DNA from: Eumeta japonica
Lineage: Eukaryota; Arthropoda; Insecta; Lepidoptera; Psychidae
Direction of reading: 5' to 3'
Length of the DNA stretch: 64,000 bases
Assembly (NCBI GenBank): GCA_005406025.1
Contig: BGZK01000190.1
Span: 124,001-188,000, forward strand
The notes beneath the pieces are model-generated. The model was not told the origin of the DNA. It did no database searches and saw only the letters and a program-made list of their open reading frames with translations. Positions 44,501-56,500 of this stretch are shown here, one piece after another. The translations under genes were made by a program, and so were the position numbers. How positions within the stretch are numbered: the stretch's first letter is position 1; every line of letters begins with the position of its first letter.

Positions 44501-47500
44501 TTTCTCGTTACAAATGTGCGAGTGTTTCAAGAATTGATGTAAGTCTGCTGTTAACTGATTCATTTTCAAATTCAAATTCCATTAATTTCAGAGAACCTCA
44601 GGTGCAATTTCAAGTTTGAAAAATTGTTACATTTTGTAATGGGTGTGATGGGATTTGTGATTTTTTCATCATTACTTATAAGGAGATGTAAAATCACAGA
44701 ATATTTCCTTATATAATATTTGAACACCCTTTTAAATTTATTTTGATACTTTGTACCTTGAATAGACATGGTCATACAATCTTTAAGAATTTTCATATTC
44801 GTGTTTGCAACAAGTGGAAAAAGCTTGCGAACAAAAGAGAAATATAAGATTATTTTAAACTTTGATTTGTTTTGTGACTACATATGACTACATTAAAATT
44901 GACTAAATCATGTCAATCAGTGGGAAAATTTGAAAAGTTTATGTCAATATTAACAAGGCTGTTATGATATAGTTTGTTTTAAATTAAAATAACATTACCA
45001 AAAAATATCTACATCCTCGAAAGATTTTAGAATAAATAAACTTAAAAATGAATATTTGCTGTTCTAAGATACGAAATTCCATAATTTTTTGCTGTCATTT
45101 TGATGAACTATAAACGGACACTTCAATATTACACGTGTGTACTTTGTAAATGGTTGTCTGATGCTGACTAAAGACATCATCGTCACTGTTCCTAATATCA
45201 ATTTCGTTTGGATATATTTCCAGATCTCTGTCAATCCATGTCTCATCATAATTTTAAAAGTACAAACTGTCCAAGTTCTGCTTCTGTGCAAACCGTAACA
45301 AAAGTAAACAATGTTATGTGATTGTGTATAAATCTCTAATTTAAATATACAATTCCTATTGTTTCATTTTTTGGGTTCTGTGCCTTTCAGTCCCTCATCC
45401 GTCTGTCCGTACCCTTATCGACAGAGGCTGTTTTCAGAACGGGTAAAGATATCAAGTTGAAATTAATATAAATTCTATCTATTTTATATTAATTAACCAA
45501 GGTCTATGGTTCCTTGAAGGTGTAAAAAATTTACAGTCAAAGATATGTCAATTTTGTCACATAATTTGACATTCTTAAGCTATAAATTAACATCATTACC
45601 TTCTTATTTCTGTTTGAGTTTGATTTGGGATCATAAAGTATAACAGAATCTCTTGCTGCGCAAAAGAATGAAATAACCCGAAAATCGCAAATTTTTAACC
45701 ATATTAAAAAATTATAATAACTGACATTTATAGATAGAGCATTGAATATATGGAGAACTGTTTTTCAATCTGCCGCTATAAAAATGGAAATATTCGAAAA
45801 TCGGGAAAGTTATAGAATTAAAAAAAAATTGTAAAGGTCTTTTTTGAACAAACGCCCTAGAGCGGCGGAACTTATCCCGTTTTCATGTTCTATTATAAAA
45901 TATACCCACCAAATTAAAGATTAACTTTGGTCACAAACGACAAGGGCATTGCGCTATGTATGAATATGCACATTATTCTGAAAAGGAAATAAAAAAATAA
46001 AAATAAAATAAATACGAAAAACAAAAAAACCGCAACCGTTCCGCATATGTTGATATATATTGTTGACATAAACTGGCCGACCCGACGACGACAAGGCGAA
46101 ACGCACCACCACCGGCATCGTCCACGTCGCCGACAGCCTTCGCTCGGCCTGGCTGAGTTGTACGCGGGCCGCTGGCGCGCCGCGACGCAGGGAGCGCGAT
46201 GGTACACAATGATGAATAAAATTGAAAAAAAAAAAGTAAAAAAAATAAAATACCTCTCTGTCCACACCAACGAACACCGCTACTGTAAGGCTTGGATGTT
46301 ATGACATACTTCTGCCGAACTCTTTAAAAATAAACAATGGTGTACGAATAGCTGGAGTCCCTATTACGGCCGGATATTGTCTTTGGTTGTTTTAAAAATG
46401 TCTTTCCTACTTTTATGTGTCTATGGTAATTATACCGATTCGAGCTTGTGTCCATGGAGAAATGAGGTTTTTTTCTGGGTCTGTATTTATCAATATCGAA
46501 AATTGGTTTTTTTTTTGCCGTTTTATCGTGGCCTTGTGTTGTTTGTGATGAAAACGGTTTGAATGAAATCTGCCCGCATATTATGATGTTTGACCGCAAA
46601 TTTTGACTGTCAGTACGATAGTTGGGAAGGTGCAATTCTCAAAATCATCCGTTTAGAGACCATTCGTCCACATAAAGCATTCTACAGGTTCAGAGAGCTA
46701 ATGCGTGATTTCCCTGATAGATCGTCTGCACTTTGACTGTTGCACTTTTGTGATTACATCCCATCTATCAAACGCTAACCGTACAAGGTATTGTGTATAC
46801 AGTAAGACCGATCTGCATTCTTACAAAAAGAAAGACGTGCGTGTTTTGTTTTTTGAGACGTCACTATACCGGAGGTGAGCTAAATTTAACTTTTTGAACT
46901 CTGAGACTCCTCCCATCCTTCTTACTCTGTGGTATGTGAACATTTTAGAAAGGAAAAAGTTTGAGTTAAGAAATAATTTTGCAGGACCTTTTAATACTTT
47001 GAGTGAAACAGAAAATTTCTCGGCTCAAGTTAAATTTTGAACCGATTTTTACTTGGTTTAAAAGGATTCCTACTTTATCAAAAATAATGAAAGTCTTGCA
47101 AAAAATTTCTTCACATAATAATTTTCATTCAACAATTCTTTTTTTTCGTTGTTTATTCACCATTGTGTGAGGTCCGACATTGCATCCACCTAACACGAAA
47201 GTAAAATCTTATACTCCTTTTGATTTGCACATAGGTTTTTAATAAAATCTTAATTACCTATAAATGTAATACATATATTATTATTACCAAGTTTCCGGTA
47301 TATTTTATTTTTAATGTTCACTTTGTTGGATATATCAATGTACAGACAAGACAGCTTAGTGCAATTGATTGTTCATTATCAACTTCCAAAATCTCATACG
47401 CATTTCTAGTTGAGTATTAATTTCCGCCTAATTCAAGATTTTTTTTTACTTTATCGGCAGAAAGTGGTCATAACTGATACCTTGCAGTTATGGGAGTTGA

Positions 47501-50500
47501 CAAAATATTTTAAATATAATAAAGACATGGAATAAATCATAAATTTGTATATATTTATATAGCTGCATATTAAAATGAAAAATGAATTATTTTAAATCTT
47601 TTGAAATTTATTAATCCTAATAATTTCTTACAGGTAATTGATATTTAATAATTTGCTTAAATTTGAAATTACAAAATTCAGTAACAGCTTTTTCAAATTA
47701 CTATTTAAATAGTGACAGACATGAATGCATGATAACGGCTTGAAAATCATTATATCATGGAAAAGTTGTTTTTTGTTTCAAAAATACAATGTACATGGTG
47801 ATGGGCCAAACATCGATAGAAAAAAAAAATTGTAATTTAATGGAACTTAAAACAGCCTGTATATCAAATATGGTAAATTGAGCTTGAAGAATTTGAAATT
47901 GTCAATAGTTTTTTTTATTGAATTTGCAAAGGATAATCTAATTTTGTTTTTTCTTTTCAGGTGTTTTTTTTTATTATCTGAGAAAAAATGTGTTCGCAAA
48001 ATAATAACCATGTTTGTAAACATACACTCGGTTTATGGATTTTTGTTTTTTTAGTACACTTATAACTTTATTGTGAACATGTTTTTTTTTTGTTTTTTTA
48101 TTTTTTAACCTCATAAAATATATGAGCTGATTTTTCCTTATTTTTTTAAAATGATGAATATGAATTTATTAATACATGCAGTAAAAATTAAATTATTGAT
48201 AAATGCATTAAAGATCACATAATTGTTTATACATTTCACTTAAATATGATTCAATGCTGATAGTATCTGGATAATGGAAATGTTTTGTTTTGTATAAAAT
48301 TGAATGATAATTGAAAATGCACAAAAATATTATATTTAATAAATAATGTAAATGCGCATATAAACATTGAAGTGTGTCATAGAGGAGAAGGCAGAGTGCA
48401 GAATCAAAATTTGCAGTTACAAATTCATTCGATCTAGTATTCGATATGGGATAGATCTACAGGATGGCACTCACAAACATATACCAGAATATAACATTGG
48501 TACTGTGGTCGCCCAATCGACTGACCATAATATAGCAGCTGCATTGTGTTTGATAGAACGTATTTGATGTATGTGCGAGGTTATGTAGTTTTCCACGTTG
48601 GCAGAATGGCATTCACAAATGTGTAAAATAAACTTTCATACAATAATCCTGTCAAACTGAGGCAGGCATAATTTCTTTATTTTCATTTTGGGCACTGCGA
48701 AAATATATAAATTGCATATTTATATTTTTGTATTCAATGATGTTATCTAGAATGATTTAGAAATGTATTGTTTATGCATTTGTTTTAGTAAAAAGTAATA
48801 AAACGCGTCATAATTTCCTTTTAATAAATGCAATAAGGAAATCATAACGCTTATCTGTTTGCATGTATTTGTGTATGTATGTCTTCTTATTGAAGTTAAC
48901 TTGATTATATATATATATATATTTTTTTTTTTATTATCTTGCAAAAAATGTATATCTATTTATTTATTATAATTAAATACAATTTTGGTTCTGCATCTCG
49001 GTCCTACTAATATAATTTTTCACCTTTCAGCTATTAACGGTTCTCTTTATTGCAGGTCCCTAATTATTTATATATATTTTTTTTACATTTTCAGTGCTAA
49101 TATGAAAAGTTTGCTTTTCAGGGTCCGTAGAATGTGTGTCACGTACATGCACATCTCTCTTGTTCTTGTTGTAAATGTGGGATATGTCTTTTTTTTTTTG
49201 ATAATGAGCTTTTCTCCAATGCCTGTTTGTGATTTACATACAACTTTTTTGAATGATTTTCTATGAGCGAGTTTTATAGATCTAATAAAATATATTCTAA
49301 TATTTGGAATCCCACTGTGATAATCTTTTTTTACTCTTTTAAAATTGATTTTATAGAATACATTAAGTTATATGTGAATCTCTATATGGGCTGACTTTTT
49401 TTTAAATTAACGTATCTATTAATCGCCTAGGCGTAGCCCACGTTACAAAAAAAAAAAACCCCTATAAGCGACTAGTCTTCCACCCAAGAAATGATTTAAT
49501 ATTCTCTTGCACAGGCTAAGAGTGAATTCATAGCTCTGCTGCGGGAGAAGAACGTGGATAGGCACGCCCGTTGGGTGGACGCGAAGAAGAAGATAGACTC
49601 GGACGCCAGATACAAAGCTGTCGAGAGTAGCACGCTCAAGGAGGACTACTTCCGCGAGTACTGTAAGCTCATCAAGGATGAGAAGAAGAAGGACAGCAAG
49701 GAAAAAGGTGGGTGGAATGACTGTCTTGACTTAGCCACCTCTCATTCTGTTTGTCCAAGGGCTCTTGTACACAAAAGGGTGCGGTGCACTTTGGAAAGAA
49801 TAGTCTTAAATATTTTTATTTTATTATTGTTATTAAGTATCAGTGATCGATGTTTATTTATATAAATATTTGATTGGATTGTGTTAAATACTACTCTATT
49901 AAAAAACCTACTAATCGTTATAAAATTTTATAGTTCCAATTTATTCATTTGAGCACATCATATAAACATAATGGTTTGTCTACTTTATTTAAATTATATT
50001 TGCAATATAACAAGATTATAATAATACTTAAGGTCCAAAATCATCATTATGCCAATTTGACTATTTAGAGTGACCTGTCTAGTCCGCCCTGTAATTTGAT
50101 ATGTCATTTGAAATCAACTATTTTTGTGACTATTTCATCGCCTTTTTGATCATACATTATTCTATAAAAAGTTAATAAGAATAATATCTCCCCGTGTACA
50201 CATACTACCATCTGGACCCAAACTAAGCACTGAGGTTTTTACTATAGATATCAGGTAGTTGATAGACTATATAATATACATATTTCTATTATATAGTCTA
50301 TCAACTATTATATATATATATATATATATTGTTGATCGTAGCTCTGTGAGAGGTTCGGTCGTTCTAAGATGAAGACCAAAGATTCGAGTATTCAAAATGA
50401 AAGAGTATTTCATTTAAGATCAATATATTTATTGATCGGTTTTTCAATATTTCTCTCTATGATTTCTGAATGTTTACTTATTAAATTACTATAACAATCC

Positions 50501-53500
50501 ACTTTTATCACTATTGAAACTTGTGCACTCGGGCATCAGCCCTCGTCCCCTTTCCCTGTATTTCTCTCTAGTCCCTACTTATTTGTTATCCGCGAGCTCG
50601 GATTCGAATGTTCTATTCTACTTTAATTTTAAATTGAACGCGAACCCGCGAACCTTCATTTGTGAACATGAAGGTCGGATACCTCACATACCACCTACTC
50701 CTATTACAATATATATATTTGTACTGTAAATATTTACACAGAATATATTAAAACACCTAAACTCGAGACAAACATTAAATTTTATTAAATAAACTTCTGT
50801 TTTGTGCGGGAATCGAACCCACCTCCCCAGCGCAACGGGTAGGGTCACTAGTAACTTTGTCAAACATGTCGGTTAGTTGTATGTGTTGAATGGACAGCTT
50901 TAGCATAAGATAGTGTTCAAGTGCTATGAGGCTCTCCATAATAATAAATTTGTAAGTGGTGAATTGCATGCAGGGGATCTTAACTTGTCATAATATTGTA
51001 AATTTTGTTAATGTTTTCAATAATATAAATTTATATTTTATACTGAAACGAAGTATCTTTTCCTCTATCTATCTTATGATTCATATCTTCAAGAAATAAC
51101 AAAAGCAATTCTTATTTTAACTTCCTACTGTTAGTCTTCAAATGGGCTACTTAACCGAATCTGCGTGTATTAGTTTAATTCATTCTTCTTTCTCCCGTTC
51201 ACGTTCGGAAGCAGATCGCGAGTCGCGCAGCGCCAGCAAGAAGGAGAAGAAGGACAAGGAGCGCGACGAGCGCCGCGACAAGGACAAGAGGGAGAGGAGG
51301 GAGAAGCAGAAGGCCGGCGACGTAAGTGGCACTACTCCCTCTTGCACACAGAATCCGAAAGACGGCTCGTGAGCGGCGCACCGACCGAGTTTTTTTTTTT
51401 TTACTCTCATTGCCACAATTCGGGCGGTAGTAGTATTTCGGGGTGACCACACATATTCTAGAAGTCGGTATGCTTTCGAAGTATTCCGCCCTCTTCCATT
51501 GAACCTCAGAACCTCAATCGTGTCGTCGTATTCCTCCCTTATAAATTACAAATGTGGGATATTTTTTTTTTTTTTATTTTATTAAGATCTGAATATTTAT
51601 TTGAGATTATTGACAAGTTTTCAAGCGCCGAGTTTAGGGTCAAATATACTCTATGGAAAAAATCCTTGATCTGAGTCTTCCACATTGAACTAGAATTGGA
51701 AATAGAGACATTTATGCTATTTTAGGTTGTTCTCTTTAGTTTCTGAATGACAGCATATAATGATTATGATGAGTTTATATAGTTTTTTTTTTAATTCTTG
51801 ACAATATTCTTACGGTAAATAAAAAGATTGGAAAAATCAAAGATTCTCTCTACGAGGGAAAACTAATACCCTATATATTTTTTTTTTGTTGCGGTACTTG
51901 ATTTTTTTATGAAATCCGTTTGAAAATAGAAATATTCCACTCAATTTCTGGTCATTCCACACAAACACACACATACACATCCATAGATACATGTCTATTT
52001 CAAACATATCAAATTATTTTTATAACATTTTGTATTCCTGAGGGCTTGTATGTATTTTATTCATATTGATAAAATGCAGGATTTCGTTGCAAAGGATCCT
52101 TCGAACTCTGGAAATAAACTTGTTTTTTTTTTAGATAAATTAATGCCATAAAAATCTAAATAAATTGAAGTGATCTGATTTGATTATTTGCATTGAAACT
52201 TTTATAAAATACTATAATTTATCTATATGTTTTCATGCATCCTTAATATGGGAGCAAATAGATTATGGAAACAGAACATTTTTTTGTATTGTTAATTCAA
52301 TTATGTGCATTTGGATGTTAATAGACCAATAATACTTATTTTCTTTTTTGTTATTATATCAAATGCATGAGTGAATAACATTGCAATTGTACAAATTTTT
52401 ACATATCTTAAAAAAAATTACTTTGTACATGGATAATTTATTTTAATCATAGAATGTGATATATAAAACAAAAGAATCAAATTATAATCAAAATGTACAA
52501 CATAAAAATTGTAGAAAATTGAGCACCGATTTGCCAAATTGTGAATGTTAGCATGTAAGACATTTTTGTAAATATAATAAAAATATATAAGATATGATTT
52601 TGAATATTGTATTATTTATTATCCTGGACCTTCAAATTGTTGAAGATCGGGGGAAACATGAAGATTGAATCATGAAAAGTGGTCCTATCAGATTCAAGTT
52701 TTAAGATTTCTTCTTTTCAAGGTGAGTCGAAATGTTCTTGGTGTGAAGTTGTAAGGATGTAGTAATAAATTAGATACTTAGATACTGTATTTTTGCTGAG
52801 CTTATTTGTTAAAAAATCAATTGTACTTATTTACACAAACAAATATAAAATAGTTTTTATTTCACAAATTAAAAAAAAATGTTTTTATTTCTCTTCTTTT
52901 TTTTTTTGTAAAAAATCATCAATCCAGTCCTATCGCTGCGCTTGTGGTTTGATCACTTTTCTTACTGTACTGTACCTACAACATATATTCTTAGATTAAG
53001 ATATTTATCTGTAAGTTACTTGTAAGTGCTATGCGGTTGTTAATTCCTTTGGTTCAGTAGCCATTTTTAAAATACATTTTTTTTTTTTGCCCACGTGTTT
53101 TAATTTTTTTCATATTATAACTGTGAATTTTCGGCGCAAAAAGTAACAGTATATTGTATATACCTAATTTAATATATAATATGATGTATATATAAACTTT
53201 TACACGCTGTGCTGGGTGAGTGTGTTTAGCGATGCAGGCTAGATTCTGTTTCTCAATTTTTTACAAAACCAACGGTATTGACGATATTCATTTTAATAGG
53301 GAAAAAAATTGCCGCTAGGGGGCGACAACGTTGTACGTGCCATAATGTAACTTGGTTTTAGTATTTTAGTACTGTTTTTTCCTTTCTTTCTTTTCTACCT
53401 AAATTATATTCATTGATTGATTTGCGAAAGTCCGTTATGGTCACCGTGGTTACGTAGATTTGCGTGCATTGCGGACTTAACCGAGGGTGGTGATGGTCGA

Positions 53501-56500
53501 AAACCTCGCCTACGAAACGAAACCTGTCGAGTTGGAATCCCGACCACGGGCGAATCGACCGAGGAATTTTTAAGTTGCATGAAAACGAACCAGTCGCTTC
53601 GTGTCTCAGAGCACGCTAAGCCGTCGGTCCCGAAGTTCTTTTAGCCCTCCCACTCTTCTCGCCCCACTTCTATCCTTGGCTGGGAACCGGCGTGAGAGGG
53701 TTATAAAAGTAGAAGCCTCCTTATAGTGAAATAAATAAATAGGGCGGTCTTGCTGGATGCAATCGAATGGGGTGACAAACCTGACTGAGACCATTGAAAA
53801 GGACCAACATAGGTGTCCTATGATACCCTAGGAGGTGGATCCTACATGACATGTTTTGAGCGCTTTGGTGATTTTCCAAAACGCTTTGTGAGAAGGCCTA
53901 ATTTCCTCCATGAGGTCGCTCCAACTCTCATTTCGGAATTCCTTAACGCGAGCTTTTACTTCGCGTTGGAGAGCTCGCGCTCTGGATCGATATTCAGGAG
54001 TGGGATATGCGCTCGCGCGGCGCAGAGCTTTGTTGTGCAGAGCTAAAACGCGTACAGGGAATCGTGAGAGGGTATGAGCGTTGTATGAATGAACTCAAGT
54101 TAGTTCCTTAAAAAAAATGCTCATTGTTAAGCGCGTTGCTTGACAATAGTTTGTTGTCGATTAAATATTAACCCAAATAAAATTTTTCTTTCAATTAATT
54201 TAAAATGTGTAAAAAGTTTGTGAAAAACAAAAAAAAAAATCAATCGCATAACGCAAGAAACGGTGTCGCCTCTAGCAGAATAAACATTCTTAAGTCATAT
54301 GTCCAATTGAAATTACTTGGGGTAGAAAGAACATTACACAATAATGGAAGGAAATGTATTTGATGGAACATAAAAGTTTTAGGATTCAGGGTATGTGTAA
54401 TAATCGCGTCGCGCATGCGTAGACAACACACTAGGAAAGTTTGTGTATATTGATTATGCCCATAATATTGTCGAAACCTGAACCTCGCCTATTAATTCCT
54501 TTCTACAGAGATACCTGTGTCGTACTATAGTTTTGAATTATAAAATAATACATTTAATTCCTGTTAATAGCAACATATTTGTGAACATCACTCTTGTATT
54601 ATATGACAAGTCATCTTAATATACTTTAGTTACAAGATATATATTTATATATGACACTAAGGAAATTTGCTAAAATTCATGGCTGAACCATTGGAATATT
54701 TTCTTTTATCATTGTAATAATTTTAAATCGTGTTACTGGTTGAAATAGCAATAAAAAAAACTAGTTATATTTTTTTCAGAATCAATTTTCGTCTAATGTG
54801 AATATTTTTTTCTAGCTTAATATTTTTGCAATGCACATTAAAAATCATGAAGTCAATGAGTCGTAGCGTATTGTTATTTGAACCAGTGAAAGTATTTAAT
54901 TGTTAAGTGCGAAACCATAAACTTACAATGGCAAATTGGTGCTTTACAAGTTTAATGTAATTTTTATTGTAATATTTAATTCTTTAATGGGAATATGAGT
55001 AAGAAACTGTTTAAAATTGCATGATCTTTAAATATAATGATTATTACAAATATTCAATTGAAAAATATAATTGGTCAATCTGTTTCATGGTTTATAAAAA
55101 CCATATCTAGCAAAATTGGCATTTTTCATCAGCTCTGTTCTTGTATTTTTGAAACCTTTGTACTGCAGAAAATGTGGCATTGATATATTACATGTGTTCG
55201 GTATTACAGAGTTCGAAGTGCAAATAGATAAACAATTAGTATATATATATATATATATATATGTATATAAAGTGTCTTAGATATGCCCCCAATATGTCTG
55301 AATGTTTTAAAACAATATCATTTTACACATATTACTGCTGTTCTAATTGCCTTATTATTTCATTTATGAAAAAAATAAAGCGAAACGATAAATAAATATG
55401 TGTCTATAATTGTGATGTTTTGTGTATAATAAATATTTATTGTTATAAACATAAGTTTTTTAACTAAATGGATACATATCTACCGACTGCGGAGCACGCG
55501 TTTGAACGACGAGCGTGTTCAAAAATTTTTAACCCGATATGGGAGAATGAATGTCGTCGTGGATATGGATTCATAAAATGATTGAAATGCTCCAGATATG
55601 TTTACTTCATTTTTTTCTGATTTTGTTTAATTTTTAGCTTTAAATGTTAATGAATGGGAATGACTTTGTGCACGTACACACCATAATTTCTAATGATACC
55701 ATGAATAATGAAAATTATTGGAATGAAAACCTAAACAATTTTTGTTATTATTTCGACTGATAATATAAAAAAATATATATACTTTTCGGAATTCTTTTCA
55801 GTATTTTTTACAGGATCTATGTAATAGCTGTAATATGTATTTTTTATGCATTTTAATGTGACCGATACACCCAGTTGCAATTTAAAACTACCCACCTTCA
55901 TTGTTAACAACGTCGCTGCCATACCCATGGGCATGCAGCGTCCGCACATCCTCGGCTACTGCAAGTCTGCTAGCAAGCTGAAATAACCCTCTCGAACGTC
56001 GAGAATCGAACCCAGTAGTATAGCAACAATTTTACTGCTTGGAGTCTGCCTCTTGAACCCATCTAATTTATTATTGCATATGATTAGCGATTATGGTGCA
56101 TGTATGTGATATATGTTTATTATTATGTTCGTGGGACGTCCTCTGTGATTAACGAAATAGAAAACCGATGGATACCTAACGGTGACAACCAAGTCGGTTT
56201 TCGGCCCGCTCAATTTATCGGGAATAGACAAGAGAACGGAACAAATTTATGGTATAAAAAAAATATGCATATCTCGTTCTGTTCTTTCGTACCGTCCATA
56301 TCTGCGGGTGCATCTAGCTACCCCATACACGGAAAGAATTTTCAAAAGTGCTCTAAAGGACGTGTATCCATAGCGCTTTAAAAAAAAGACTAAATTAGGA
56401 TTCGTTACTTCTACTCGTGTCGATTCGCGGTGCCCCTCTCGCACGTGTGCATTTTATTTGTGCAAATTGATGGAAAGTGTTTGTGTCAATTTTGTCGGTG

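Larger units (their letters stand above)
42529..49514 (+). other. Intron 17, 7 kb
   Basis: AT-rich. A reverse GGAACCC-type piece lies at 45370-45560 and a small GC-rich patch at 46075-46205. Open frames near 44273, 46324 and 48367 have no recognisable domain. From 46900 to 49400 it is low-complexity AT and T-rich DNA. Confidence 0.5.
49708..51214 (+). other. Intron 18
   Basis: 1.5 kb. Contains an inverted repeat (50256-50307), a short AT run, and a tRNA-derived SINE fragment on the minus strand (about 50750-50885). Confidence 0.55.

Noticed and set aside
44273..44542. 89-codon open frame in intron 17
   Set aside because: No domain, AT-rich codon use and no splice sites matching the gene's phase.
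50780..50870. tRNA gene on the minus strand
   Set aside because: Has a B box but no full cloverleaf or acceptor stem; fits a tRNA-derived SINE better.
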